Shown here one piece after another: positions 16,524-25,356 of a stretch of 63,779 nucleotides of DNA. The stretch's first letter is position 1; each line of letters opens with the position of its first letter. Position numbers and translations under genes: made by a program. The notes below the pieces were generated by a model. The model saw only the letters and a program-made list of their open reading frames with translations, was not told the origin of the DNA and did no database searches. The stretch comes from Rhodospirillaceae bacterium (GTDB lineage: Bacteria; Pseudomonadota; Alphaproteobacteria; UBA2966), in the NCBI GenBank assembly GCA_002690215.1, contig NZDS01000132.1, positions 1-63,779 of the forward strand, given 5' to 3'.

Positions 16524-17309
16524 CTATTCCACGGCATCCCGCATGAAATCCGCCACCGCACCGTTGAAGTGTTCCGCGGCCTCGATGTTGACGGCGTGGC
16601 CGGCCTCGATCGCGGCCACCTGCAGGTGCGGCAGGTGGCGCTCGGCGTGGGCGCGGAAGGGGGCAAAGCGTTCCTCGCGTTCGCCGCAGACCAGCAGCAC
16701 CGGCACCTGGTTCTCGTTGATGCGCTCACGCACCGAGAGGTTCGGCGAGGAAAAGCGAAAAGTGAGGGAAAGGGCCGCGGCATCCAGCAGTTCGGTGTCG
16801 GCCAGCATTTCCTGCTGCACCGCCGCCGGCAGCCTTTTCGCGTGGATGGGATGGATGGGTATTGTTTCGAAGCGCCAGTCGTCGGCGGCCATGGCCTCGG
16901 CCCACTCGCCGACCCGGGCTTTTTGCGCCGCCACCGATGCGGCATCGGCCAGCGCGGAGCTGGAATTGGTGAAGATTTGGCCGGCAATGCGCTCGGGGTG
17001 GTCGAGGGCATAGCGCAGCGTCAGCCCGGCGCCGAAGGATTGGCCGCAGACCCACCAGCGCTCAGTTCCCAGGTCGCGGCGCAGCTCCTCGAAGGCCGCG
17101 ACATAGGCGTCCGGGTGGTAGCTCTCGGCCGCCGCAGGGGCCGGCGAGCGGCCATGCCCCCAAAGCTCGACCACCACCGGACGGCAAAATTCAGCCAAGG
17201 CCGCAAGGTTTAGACGCCACTGGCTGCGACCCGACAGCATGCCGTGGACCATCAGCAGGTAGGGACCGGTGGTGCCGTGAACCTCGTGATAGAGCCTGTC
17301 GTTGGACAT
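16524..17309 (-). CDS. alpha/beta hydrolase
   Basis: This 261-residue protein has an alpha/beta-hydrolase fold: HGML oxyanion region (22-25), nucleophile elbow GQSFGAG with S91, and catalytic H238 in EAGHAVN. The acid residue is probably in CGEREERF, where a glutamate rather than aspartate seems to be available. Substrates could be esters, lactones or thioesters. It starts 11 bases after the CoA-ester-lyase stop and is probably co-transcribed with it. A hydrolase in such a cluster could hydrolyse a lactone or an acyl-CoA, but this is inference. Confidence 0.85.
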   Translation of the reverse strand: MSNDRLYHEVHGTTGPYLLMVHGMLSGRSQWRLNLAALAEFCRPVVVELWGHGRSPAPAAAESYHPDAYVAAFEELRRDLGTERWWVCGQSFGAGLTLRYALDHPERIAGQIFTNSSSALADAASVAAQKARVGEWAEAMAADDWRFETIPIHPIHAKRLPAAVQQEMLADTELLDAAALSLTFRFSSPNLSVRERINENQVPVLLVCGEREERFAPFRAHAERHLPHLQVAAIEAGHAVNIEAAEHFNGAVADFMRDAVE

Positions 17310-17320
17310 CCGGCGTTACT

Positions 17321-18238
17321 CTAGAGTCCGTAGAGGTCCGCCTTGTCGAGTGTGTTTTGCAGGATCCGCACGGTGGCAGCGTCGATCATGACGCCGTCGA
17401 TCTGGGCCGCCCCCTCGCCCCGGGCCACGGCTTCGTCGTAGGCCGCGGCGATCTTGCGGGCGTGTGCCACCTCGTCGGGGGTGGGCGAGAAGATCTCGGT
17501 CGAGGGTGCCGCCTGGGCCGGGTGTATCGCCCACTTACCGACGCAGCCCAGGATCATGGCGCGGCGGCATTCGCGGCGGTAGCCCTCGTCGTCCTTGAAG
17601 TTGGCGAAGGGCCCGTCGATGGGGTCGATGCCGGCGACCCGGCAGGCCACCACCAAGCGTTGGCGCTGGTAGTGCCAGAGATCGCCGGGATAGGAATCGC
17701 TGTCGGCGCCCATGGCGACACCGATGTTGACACCCTGCGAGGCCGAATAATCCCCCATGCCGAAGACCATGGCCTCGAGCCTGGGTGTCGACAGCGCGAT
17801 GGCGTCGATGTTCTGCATGCCCTCGACTTCTTCGATCAAGAGCTCTATGCCGATGCGGCGCTCGAGGCCGAGATCGAGCTCGAGCTGATTGAGGAGGATG
17901 TCGACCCAGACCACGTCGTGGGCGTACTTGACCTTGGGGATCATGATGGTATCGAGGTTGGCGCCGGCGCCCGTCACCACCTCGATGACATCCTTGTAGG
18001 CCCAGCGGGTCTCCAAGTCGTTGATGCGCACGCAGCGTACCGATGATCCGAAGTCCAGGCTGTTGAGGGCCTCGACGACCTTACCCCGGGCGTCGGGTTT
18101 CTCGGCCGGGGCGACGGCGTCCTCGAGGTCGAGAAAGACATGGTCGACACCCAGGCCGGCTGCCTTGCCCATCATCTTCTCGCTGCTGCCGGGTACCGAA
18201 AGCTGGCAGCGCCGGGCGCGCTGGGGTCGTTGGCTCAT
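17321..18238 (-). CDS. HpcH/HpaI-family CoA-ester lyase (malyl/beta-methylmalyl/citramalyl-CoA lyase-like)
   Basis: This 305-residue TIM-barrel protein has the CitE/Mcl-type segments FLDLEDAVAP, VRINDLETRWAYKD, DTIMIPKVKY, IELLIEEVEGM, a glycine-rich MGDYSASQG, and C-terminal GCVGKWAIHPAQ. The overall pattern matches L-malyl-/beta-methylmalyl-CoA lyases better than citrate lyase beta. Such enzymes cleave 3-hydroxydicarboxyl-CoA esters to glyoxylate or pyruvate plus acetyl- or propionyl-CoA, using Mg2+. ATG at 18238 follows AGGGG by 10 bases; an upstream frame extension to 18268 lacks a ribosome site. Neighbouring CoA-transferase and MaoC genes support a dicarboxyl-CoA pathway. Confidence 0.85.
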   Translation of the reverse strand: MSQRPQRARRCQLSVPGSSEKMMGKAAGLGVDHVFLDLEDAVAPAEKPDARGKVVEALNSLDFGSSVRCVRINDLETRWAYKDVIEVVTGAGANLDTIMIPKVKYAHDVVWVDILLNQLELDLGLERRIGIELLIEEVEGMQNIDAIALSTPRLEAMVFGMGDYSASQGVNIGVAMGADSDSYPGDLWHYQRQRLVVACRVAGIDPIDGPFANFKDDEGYRRECRRAMILGCVGKWAIHPAQAAPSTEIFSPTPDEVAHARKIAAAYDEAVARGEGAAQIDGVMIDAATVRILQNTLDKADLYGL

Positions 18239-18374
18239 GATCTCGCATCCCCTGGAAGTTGATCGCAACAGGGTGCCAGCGCCGAGGGGCGCCGTAAAGG
18301 GTGCGGCGAAAAGGCTTGAAAGCCGCGTCTATGGGCTGGAACATCGCGCCATGCCTTCACAGGGAATCCGTACC

Positions 18375-18827
18375 ATGATCGAACTGCGCCCGCTATTTCG
18401 CCTCGAAGCCCAAGTCGACGAACCCCGGATCGCACCCGGTGCGCCGCTTGGTGACCGCCGCTTCATACACGTGTCGGGGGGCACCTTCGCGGGCGAGCGG
18501 CTGAAGGGCGTGCTGCTGGACGGCAGTTCCGATTGGCAGTTGGTGCGGGCCGATGGTGTGGCCGAGCTCGACGTCCGAGTCTCTCTGCAATGCGACGACG
18601 GCCCGATCGTTTTTATGAAGGGTTGGGGCATGCGTCACGGGCCGGCCGAGGTCCTGCAACGCCTGGCCCAGGGCGAGGATGTAGATCCGGCGCTCTACTA
18701 TTTTCGCGAGGCCATCATGTTCGAGGCACCCGCCGGCAAGTACGAATGGCTGAACCGGGTGCTGGCGCTGGGCAGCGGCCGGCGCGATCCCGACCTGGTC
18801 ACCATTGAAGCCTTCGAGGTGCTGTAA
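18375..18827 (+). CDS. DUF3237 family protein
   Basis: This 150-residue protein starts MIELRPLFRLEAQVD, with RFIHVSGGTFAGERLKG and SDWQLVRADGVAELDVR visible. These are typical of DUF3237, a small beta-rich family without firmly assigned chemistry that often sits in aromatic or acyl catabolic loci. ATG at 18375 has AGGGA about 9 bases upstream; another ATG at 18351 is less well placed. It is the only plus-strand gene inside a minus-strand cluster and is divergent from the CoA-ester lyase (136-base gap) and convergent with the CoA-transferase. Confidence 0.8.
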   Translation: MIELRPLFRLEAQVDEPRIAPGAPLGDRRFIHVSGGTFAGERLKGVLLDGSSDWQLVRADGVAELDVRVSLQCDDGPIVFMKGWGMRHGPAEVLQRLAQGEDVDPALYYFREAIMFEAPAGKYEWLNRVLALGSGRRDPDLVTIEAFEVL

Positions 18828-18830
18828 GGG

Positions 18831-20054
18831 TCAGGCGACGGCACCGGAGCCACGTAAGCGGGTGATTTCGGCGGCATCAAAGCCGGCTTGGGCCAGGACT
18901 TCGTCGGTGTGTTGACCCAGGCCCGGGGCGGCGCTGTTGACGCCGCCCGGGGTCTCGCTCATGCGGATGGGGCTGGCGGCGATGGTTATGGATTCCTCAA
19001 GGCCATCCGGTTTCAGGCTTGCCAGCATCTGGCGCGCTGCAACGTGGGGATCTGCCAGAATCTCGTCGGCGCCCTGTACCGGACCAAAAGGAATCCGGCC
19101 ACCGAGGATCTCGATCAATTCGGCCTTGGTGTGCCGGCGGCTCCAGTCGTCGACCAGGGCGATGACCTGGTCGGCGTGCTCGACCCGGGCCAGATTGGTG
19201 GCGAAGCGTGGGTCTTCGGCCAGCTCCGGCCGCTCCATGCACTGGGCCAGGATGATCCAGAAATTATCGCGCGGGCAGGCGATCGAGACCCAGCCGTCCT
19301 TTGCAGCGAAGATCCCGAAGGGACAGAGCAGCGGATGGGCGTTGCCCTCGGGCCGGGGCGTCTGGCCGGTGTAGGACTGTTGATAGACGATGCGCTCACA
19401 TAGCCCCAGCACGGCATCGTACATGGCGACGTCGACGAACTGGCCTTCGCCGGTTTTTTGCGCCCGATAGACGGCCGAAAGAACACCCACGGCGGCCAGC
19501 ATGGCGGGCACGATGTCGCCCACGCCGGGGCCGATCTTCATCGGCGTCTCGGCGTCGGGTCCGGTGATGCCCATGATGCCACCCATGGCCTGGGCCACCA
19601 CGTCGAAGGCCGGCCACTCGGCGTAGGGGCTGGCGCCGGTGCGAGGATCGCCGAAACCGCGCACCGCGGCGTAGACCAGGCGCGGGTTTTCGGCTGCCAG
19701 GGATTCGTAGCTGAGCTCCAGGCGCTCCATGACACCGACGCGGTAGTTCTCGATGACCACGTCGGCCTCGGCCGCCAATTGGCGCAGCACGGCCTTGCCA
19801 TCATCGTGCTTTAGATCGAGCACGATGCTGCGCTTGTTGCGGTTGATGCTCTGGTAGTAGCCGCCGAAGGCCTTGGCTTCGTCGCTCTCCAGGAAGGGGC
19901 CCAAGTTACGTGTGAGATCGCCCTCGGGCGGTTCGATCTTGACCACGTCGGCGCCCTGGTCGGCCAGCAGCATGGAGCAATAGGGCCCGGCCAGCATTTG
20001 CGTCAGGTCGACGACGCGGAGCCCCGCCAGCGCCCCGCCCGGAACTTGGCTCAT
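18831..20054 (-). CDS. CoA-transferase family III (mesaconyl/itaconyl-CoA transferase candidate)
   Basis: This 407-residue protein has family III features: LRVVDLTQMLAGPYCSMLLADQGADV, the EPPEGD CoA-site region and catalytic D151 in EWPAFDVVAQAMGG. Its gene overlaps the upstream MaoC gene by 4 bases (ATGA). The combination with a Mcl-like lyase, MaoC hydratases and MmgE/PrpD suggests activation or intramolecular CoA transfer on a C5 dicarboxylic acid, as done by Ict or Mct enzymes. That substrate is inference; succinyl-CoA or another acyl-CoA would be the donor. Confidence 0.9.
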   Translation of the reverse strand: MSQVPGGALAGLRVVDLTQMLAGPYCSMLLADQGADVVKIEPPEGDLTRNLGPFLESDEAKAFGGYYQSINRNKRSIVLDLKHDDGKAVLRQLAAEADVVIENYRVGVMERLELSYESLAAENPRLVYAAVRGFGDPRTGASPYAEWPAFDVVAQAMGGIMGITGPDAETPMKIGPGVGDIVPAMLAAVGVLSAVYRAQKTGEGQFVDVAMYDAVLGLCERIVYQQSYTGQTPRPEGNAHPLLCPFGIFAAKDGWVSIACPRDNFWIILAQCMERPELAEDPRFATNLARVEHADQVIALVDDWSRRHTKAELIEILGGRIPFGPVQGADEILADPHVAARQMLASLKPDGLEESITIAASPIRMSETPGGVNSAAPGLGQHTDEVLAQAGFDAAEITRLRGSGAVA

Positions 20055-20539
20055 CGCTCGGCCCAGTGGCTGCGCCGCTTGAGCAACACCCGGCGGTCGC
20101 CCTCGAAAACCACCACGTCGTCCTGGTTAACGCCCCAATGGTGGAAGCTGGCGATGCCGGCGTCTTGGCGCTCGGATTCGTCCAGCGCCAGCACCTGGCT
20201 GTAGGCGTATAGCGAATCGCCGTGAAATACCGGAGCCTTGAGGCGGATCTTGTCCATGCCCAATTCGGCCAGCGCCTGTTCGCCGGTATCCTGCATGGCC
20301 AGCCCCACGACCAGTGCGATGGTCACGCCACCAAAGGAGACGCGCTGGTCGAACATGGGATTGTCGCGCATCGAATCTTCGTTGAAGTGAGCCTGAGCGG
20401 TGTTGAGCACCAGGTTGGTGATCTGCACGTTGTCGATGGCTTCGACTGTCTTGCCCCGGGCGTGGCGGAAGATGGCGCCCACGACGAAGTCCTCGAAGTA
20501 GTTGTCGTCGCCGGTAAGCTCGCTGGTTTTCAAGGTCAT
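20051..20539 (-). CDS. MaoC-like hydratase (single hotdog), first of two
   Basis: This 162-residue protein begins with the segment NYFEDFVVGAIFRHARGKTV, shared with mesaconyl-CoA hydratase-type MaoC proteins. It continues with a hotdog-fold pattern (FGGVTIALVVGL, LKAPVFHGDSLYAYSQVL). The classical D-x-N-P-x-H motif is not clean (NEDSMRDNPMF), as in other Mch-like members. It lies 3 bases after the acyl-CoA dehydrogenase stop and overlaps the CoA-transferase. With the second MaoC at 21746-22246 it could form the two halves of a double-hotdog hydratase. Confidence 0.85.
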   Translation of the reverse strand: MTLKTSELTGDDNYFEDFVVGAIFRHARGKTVEAIDNVQITNLVLNTAQAHFNEDSMRDNPMFDQRVSFGGVTIALVVGLAMQDTGEQALAELGMDKIRLKAPVFHGDSLYAYSQVLALDESERQDAGIASFHHWGVNQDDVVVFEGDRRVLLKRRSHWAER

Positions 20540-20542
20540 GCG

Positions 20543-21736
20543 CTAATCCGCCGTCTTGCCCAGCAGGTTGTCGGATATGATGCGCTGCTGAATCTCAGAC
20601 GTGCCTTCGAAGATCTTGGTCAGCCGGGCGTCACGCCAGTGCCGTTCTACCGCGTGCAGCTTCGTGTAGCCGGCGCCGCCATGGATCTGCAGGCCCTCGC
20701 TGGTGACGCGTTCGGACATCTCGGAGGCAAAATACTTGACCATCGAGGCCTCTTTGTCGCAGCGCCGGCCCTGGTCGATCTCGTTGCAAACGAAATAGAG
20801 CAACTGCCGGGCCGCCTCGATCTCGCTGGCCATGGTGGCGATCTTGAAGCGCACCGCCTGGAAGGCGCCGATGGGCCGGCCGAACTGCTCGCGCTCCTGG
20901 GCGTAGATCATGCTGTCCTCCAGCGCCGCCCGGGCCAGGCCCACCGAACGGGCTGCGGTGTGGGCTCGTGCCACCTCGAGGCCGCCAGCCATGATGTAGA
21001 AGGCCTTGCCGCGCTCGCCGATCAGGCAGTCGGCCGGGATGCGGCAGTCATCGAAGGCGAGCTCAAAGGTCTTCCAGCCGAAATAACCGATCTTGGGAAT
21101 GGGGTTGCCGGAACAGCCCGGCGGCAATTCGCCGCGCGGCTTCTCGATGATGAAGGCCGAGATGCCCAAGTGGCGGCGCTTGGCATCGGGGCTTTCGTCG
21201 GTGCGGGCAAAGAGCAGCAGATAGTCTGCGCCATCGGCAAAGGTGCACCAATACTTGGCGCCGTTGATCACCCACTCGTCGCCTTCCAGCCGCGCCCGGC
21301 AGGAAATCGCGGCCAAGTCCGATCCGGCCGAGGGCTCGGATAGTGAGGCGGCAGCCAGGAACTCGCCACGGGCGGCCCGCGGCAGCCACTTGCGGCGCTG
21401 CTCCTCGGACATGGCCTTGGAGCCGAAGATGCCGTTGCCTCTAGCTACGATGCTGGCCACGCTCATCCAGGCCCGGGCCAGCTCCTCGGTGACCAAACAG
21501 TATTCGAAGCAGCCCAGCCCCAGGCCGCCGTATTCCTCGGGGATGGTGATGCCGAAGAAGCCAAGCTCGGCCATCTTGTCGCGCAACTCCATGGGGATCT
21601 CTCCCTGCACCGGGTCCAGCTCGTTGGCCACAGGCAGCACCTCTTTCATGGCGAATTCGCGGGCCGTGTCCTGAATCAGGCGGCGTTCCTCGGTCATATA
21701 GCCGCGGCCGTCGCCGCTGAAATCTTCTGCGTCCAT
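20543..21736 (-). CDS. acyl-CoA dehydrogenase
   Basis: This 397-residue protein has ACAD motifs in order: IPEEYGGLGLG, AAASLSEPSAGSDLAAI, YAQEREQFGRPIGAFQAVRF, and the C-terminal IFEGTSEIQQRIISDNLLG. The catalytic glutamate is in the standard position (FEGTSEIQ). It oxidises an acyl-CoA at the alpha-beta bond with ETF as acceptor. It sits between the two MaoC genes (gaps of 9 and 3 bases), so it belongs to the same pathway. Its substrate may be a methylsuccinyl- or similar branched CoA, but this cannot be shown here. Confidence 0.92.
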   Translation of the reverse strand: MDAEDFSGDGRGYMTEERRLIQDTAREFAMKEVLPVANELDPVQGEIPMELRDKMAELGFFGITIPEEYGGLGLGCFEYCLVTEELARAWMSVASIVARGNGIFGSKAMSEEQRRKWLPRAARGEFLAAASLSEPSAGSDLAAISCRARLEGDEWVINGAKYWCTFADGADYLLLFARTDESPDAKRRHLGISAFIIEKPRGELPPGCSGNPIPKIGYFGWKTFELAFDDCRIPADCLIGERGKAFYIMAGGLEVARAHTAARSVGLARAALEDSMIYAQEREQFGRPIGAFQAVRFKIATMASEIEAARQLLYFVCNEIDQGRRCDKEASMVKYFASEMSERVTSEGLQIHGGAGYTKLHAVERHWRDARLTKIFEGTSEIQQRIISDNLLGKTAD

Positions 21737-21745
21737 GATTTGTGT

Positions 21746-22246
21746 TCAGTCCCTGAAGCGCACCAGGTTCGTGCGCCGGTAGTCGACGACGCATACCTCG
21801 TGCTGGTTGGTGCCTTCGGTGTGCCAGGTAACGATGCCGTAGCCCTCGAATTTGCTCGAAGTGCGGCGGTCCTCGACCGTGCTGACGGCGCTGAGGGTAT
21901 CGCCGACGTATACCGGGGCGTGGTAGCTCAACCGGTCGACGCCGAGGAAGGGCCCGCCGCCTTCGCTGAGGTCCTCGACGGTCATGCCGAAGACCGTGTT
22001 GAAAACCAGGAGCGGGTTGACCACGACACCGGGATGGTCGTGAGCCTGGGCATAGGCTGTGTTGAAGTAGAGCGGGTTGTAGCTCAGCGTCAGTGAGCTG
22101 AAGAGTGAATTGTCGCCGGCCGTCACGGTCCGCCCCCAGTGGTGGCGAAATATCCGGCCGGGTTCGAAATCCTCGTAGCAATTGCCCTTGGTCCAAAGCT
22201 CTGCCTTGTCGCGGAAGTCGGCAGCGGGCTCGATGGGTTCCGGCAT
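21746..22246 (-). CDS. MaoC-like hydratase (single hotdog), second of two
   Basis: This 166-residue protein contains CYEDFEPGRIFRHHWGRTV, the same motif as the MaoC protein at 20051-20539, followed by SYNPLYFNTAYAQAHDHPG and LSYHAPVYVGDTLSA. This is the mesaconyl-CoA hydratase-like branch. The two proteins together (328 residues) approach the length of double-hotdog Mch enzymes, suggesting a heteromeric or split hydratase. The ATG overlaps the MmgE/PrpD stop by one base (TGATG), a sign of coupling. Confidence 0.85.
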   Translation of the reverse strand: MPEPIEPAADFRDKAELWTKGNCYEDFEPGRIFRHHWGRTVTAGDNSLFSSLTLSYNPLYFNTAYAQAHDHPGVVVNPLLVFNTVFGMTVEDLSEGGGPFLGVDRLSYHAPVYVGDTLSAVSTVEDRRTSSKFEGYGIVTWHTEGTNQHEVCVVDYRRTNLVRFRD

Positions 22247-23622
22247 CAGACGGTCCAGTTACTGAGGAGGCGGGTAAGGCGGTTGACGTCGTCGAGGTCC
22301 GCGGGCACGACCAGATCAGCCAGCAGGGCGTCGCTGGCCTCGGCCCCCAGCAGCGGCACCACCAGGCTTTCGAACTTGGTCCGCAGGCGCGCGCCCTGGG
22401 CCGCCAAATCGGCGGCCGGGATGCCGACGTCAAGCGAAGACTCAAGCCGGCGGCCGTCTTTCATTTCCAGCGCCGCAGTTGCCAGGGTCAACGGGCCACC
22501 CGTCGGCCGCACATCGACGCGGCGCCGCAACGCCACCAGGTCGGACCGGCCGGCAACCGCGTCGGTGTAGGTTTCTGGGTTCGCCGTATCGATGCCGGAA
22601 AGCGCCATGGCGGCGGTGTGACGCAGGCTGAACTTGACCTCGAGGCCGGTCGCCGGCTCCTCGATATGGCAAACCTTGAGGTGGCCGGGATCGACCTCCA
22701 GTGTCACCGCAGCCACCAAAGCCGGGTCGAGATCGTGCTCCCGCTTGAGCCCGGCCAGGGCCTCGATGGTCGAATGCGTGAGGTAACAGGCGGCGTGGTA
22801 CTTGAACAAATTGCCGCGCACGAAAAAGCCCTCGGGCGCCGGAGCGAGAGCCGCTTCGGCCTCGAAATCGTCACTGTGGGTGTCGGCGAATCCCTGCTCG
22901 GCCTCGAGGATGTCAGCCCGGCTGGTGAAGCCGCGACGCGCCAGGCTGGCCGCCTGCAGACCGCTGGCCGCAGCGTGGCCGGCGTGCAGCGGCTTGCACA
23001 TGGTTCCGAACTGCGACTTCAGCCCGGCCGCCTGAGTGCCGACGATACCCAGCGCCCGGGCCGTGGCCTCGGCGTCCAGGCCCAGGAGGTTTGCGCTGGC
23101 CGCCGCCGCTCCGAAGCAGCCGATGGTGGCGGTGGCGTGGAAGCCTCGGCCGTAGTGCCCCGGCGCCACCAGCAGGCCGATGCGGCATTCCGTCTCATAG
23201 CCCGCCACGAAGGCGGTGATCAGATCCTGTCCGCTGGCGCCCAGGCTCTCGCCCAGCGCCAGGATGGCCGGCACCAGCGGCACCGTGGGATGCCCCTTCA
23301 TGGCCTGGTGCACGTCGTCGTAATCCAGCGCATGCGAGGCGGCGCCGTTGATCAGGGCGGCCTGCGCCAAGGTGCCGCGGCCGGCACCGATCAAACTGGC
23401 CTGGGCGTTCCCGCCCTCCTCGCGGGCCTCCTCCACCAGAATCCGGGTCAAGGGCTCGGCAGCGCCGGCGATGGTGACGGCGAACCAGTCGAGCAGGCAT
23501 TGCCCGGCGACAGTGACGGCGTCGGGCGAAAGATCCTGATAGCGCAACGCCGCCGCCCGCTCGGCGATGGCGGTGGTAACATCGGTCTCAGGCAGCGGCG
23601 CGAGGGCGTCGGCGCTGGACAT
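22246..23622 (-). CDS. MmgE/PrpD family protein
   Basis: This 458-residue protein belongs to the MmgE/PrpD superfamily, with visible family segments DWFAVTIAGAAEPLTRIL, HALDYDDVHQAMKGHP, GLKSQFGTMCKPLHAGHAA and FKYHAACYLTHSTIEAL. The family includes 2-methylcitrate dehydratase, cis-aconitate decarboxylase (itaconate-forming) and iminodisuccinate epimerase. MmgE/PrpD genes also occur in Pseudomonas itaconate gene clusters. Which reaction applies is not evident. It is 65 bases downstream of the acyl-CoA synthetase and overlaps the second MaoC gene. Confidence 0.9.
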   Translation of the reverse strand: MSSADALAPLPETDVTTAIAERAAALRYQDLSPDAVTVAGQCLLDWFAVTIAGAAEPLTRILVEEAREEGGNAQASLIGAGRGTLAQAALINGAASHALDYDDVHQAMKGHPTVPLVPAILALGESLGASGQDLITAFVAGYETECRIGLLVAPGHYGRGFHATATIGCFGAAAASANLLGLDAEATARALGIVGTQAAGLKSQFGTMCKPLHAGHAAASGLQAASLARRGFTSRADILEAEQGFADTHSDDFEAEAALAPAPEGFFVRGNLFKYHAACYLTHSTIEALAGLKREHDLDPALVAAVTLEVDPGHLKVCHIEEPATGLEVKFSLRHTAAMALSGIDTANPETYTDAVAGRSDLVALRRRVDVRPTGGPLTLATAALEMKDGRRLESSLDVGIPAADLAAQGARLRTKFESLVVPLLGAEASDALLADLVVPADLDDVNRLTRLLSNWTV

Positions 23623-23687
23623 GGCAAATCTCCCCGGGTCCTCTTTGTTATTCAGTCTGGCCGGAATATGTGGCGCCGTCCACCAGG

Positions 23688-25289
23688 CTAGCCGCCGGCG
23701 TGAAAAACGTTCGAGGCAGCAGCGTCGAAGGCTTCGGCGAGGAATCGTTCCTGCGGCTTTTCCGATGCCGTCTTGGGGATCTCGTCGACCACCTGCAGAA
23801 AGCCGGGTACGAAATTGCTCTCCAGTCCGGCCCGGCAGCCTGCGAACACAGCCTGTGCCGAAAAGTCAGGCTCGACCACCAGGGCTGCCACCACCTCCTT
23901 TTCGCCCGGCGCATTGGCCGGCGTGGCCAGGCCATATACGAAGACATCGGAGATCGTCTCGACCTCAGCCAAAACCTTCTCGACAAAGGCGGGATTGACG
24001 AAATCTCCGTTGCGGCGGATGCCGCTGCCGTCACGGTAGGCGAAATATACCCAGCCATCCCGCATGTGGCCGATATCGCCGGAGCGAAACCAGCCATCGC
24101 GGGTTTTGGCGGCCGAGGCTTCGGGTTCTTTGTAATAGGTCACCGGTGGGGGGCGACCGTCGACGTCTTGGAAGCAAAGCTCGCCCAGCACGCCCTCCGG
24201 GCATTCGTTGTCGTCCTCGTCGCGCACGCTGCAAACCAACGTCGGCGGTGTTCGGCCGATCGAACCGATGGGCCCATGGCCCGGTGGATTGAGCGTTATG
24301 CCACCCTCGGCGGTGCCGTAAAACTCGAAGATTTCGACCTGAAAGCGCTGGCCAAAATCTTGCCAGATGGCGGCCGGCATGCCGGCGGAGAAGACGAATC
24401 GCACCGGGTTGTCGCCGTCGTCAGGACGTTGCGGCTCGGCATAGACGGCGGTCGTCATGCCACCCAGCAGGTTGAAGCTGGTGCAGCCGTAGGCGCGGGT
24501 AATGTCCCAGAGCCTCGATTTCGTGAACTTGCGGCTGATCACCGTGCGGTAGCCGCCCATGAGGGCATTGCCAAGCGTGATGATCTGGGCGTTGGCGTGG
24601 GTTAGCGAGAGGCCGGTATAAGGCCGGTCACCTGGTTGCAGGCCGATAGCCGGGCCCAAAGACGCGATCTCGCCGAAGCGGGTGTAGGGCGCGAGAATGG
24701 CCTTGGGATCGCCCGTGGTGCCTGAGGTATAGAGCATTTGCATGGGCTGGCCGGGGTCCGAGGCCCGGATTGCCAGGTCGGGTCCAGCGGCGTCGGCCTG
24801 CACTTGGGTGAGCCACCGTGCGCGGACGGCCGCCGGCAATTCGGCTCCCATCCCGGTATCGAGAACCCACAGCCAATCGAGGCCATCCAGCTCGTCCAGC
24901 ACCTCGGTGAGCTGCGCCAGCGCATAGTCCGCCACCAAGGCGCCGCGGCATTCGGCAAAACCGAGCATATAGGCGAGCTTGGCCCCACGGATGCGCGGAT
25001 CGATGGGTACGAACACCGTGTTGGCAATTGACGATGCCACCATGGCGTCGACGAATTCGGGGTGGTTCTGCATGACGATGGCGAAACTCTGGCCTGGCGC
25101 CATGCTTTCTTCGACCAGCCCCTGGGCCAACCGTTGGCCTTCTCGCCAAAGCCCGCCGTAGCTGCGGACGGTGCCGGCCAGACTGCCGTCCGCTTCGACA
25201 GTGACAAACGTCAGGACGTCACGTTCGGGGTCGCGGGCGCTCCAATCGGCGACGAGGTGGGCCAAAATCAACTGGTTTTCATCGTTCAT
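23688..25289 (-). CDS. AMP-dependent acyl-CoA synthetase/ligase
   Basis: This 533-residue protein carries the adenylate-forming motif MLYTSGTTGDPKAILAP, the FYGTAEGG segment and a C-terminal GWVYFAYRDGSGIRRNGDFVNP region. It should activate a carboxylic acid to its CoA thioester with ATP. It is the first gene of the minus-strand set leading to the MaoC/CoA-transferase/lyase genes and is divergent from an acyl-CoA dehydrogenase across a 115-base gap. Crotonobetaine/carnitine-CoA ligase-like enzymes look most similar in motif style; the substrate is unknown. Confidence 0.9.
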   Translation of the reverse strand: MNDENQLILAHLVADWSARDPERDVLTFVTVEADGSLAGTVRSYGGLWREGQRLAQGLVEESMAPGQSFAIVMQNHPEFVDAMVASSIANTVFVPIDPRIRGAKLAYMLGFAECRGALVADYALAQLTEVLDELDGLDWLWVLDTGMGAELPAAVRARWLTQVQADAAGPDLAIRASDPGQPMQMLYTSGTTGDPKAILAPYTRFGEIASLGPAIGLQPGDRPYTGLSLTHANAQIITLGNALMGGYRTVISRKFTKSRLWDITRAYGCTSFNLLGGMTTAVYAEPQRPDDGDNPVRFVFSAGMPAAIWQDFGQRFQVEIFEFYGTAEGGITLNPPGHGPIGSIGRTPPTLVCSVRDEDDNECPEGVLGELCFQDVDGRPPPVTYYKEPEASAAKTRDGWFRSGDIGHMRDGWVYFAYRDGSGIRRNGDFVNPAFVEKVLAEVETISDVFVYGLATPANAPGEKEVVAALVVEPDFSAQAVFAGCRAGLESNFVPGFLQVVDEIPKTASEKPQERFLAEAFDAAASNVFHAGG

Positions 25290-25340
25290 TCGGGATTCTT
25301 CGCCATATGATCGCCGGGTGTGCCATCATCTGCAGGCTCG

Positions 25341-25356
25341 GTCAGGATTGACTGAC
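25341..25356. promoter_or_regulatory. short palindrome in divergent promoter region
   Basis: GTCAG-GATTGA-CTGAC is a 5-bp inverted repeat with a 6-base spacer in the 115-base region between the divergent acyl-CoA synthetase and dehydrogenase genes. A possible minus-strand promoter, TTGGCC-17-TATTAC, lies just upstream of it. Both are short and may be chance. Confidence 0.3.
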
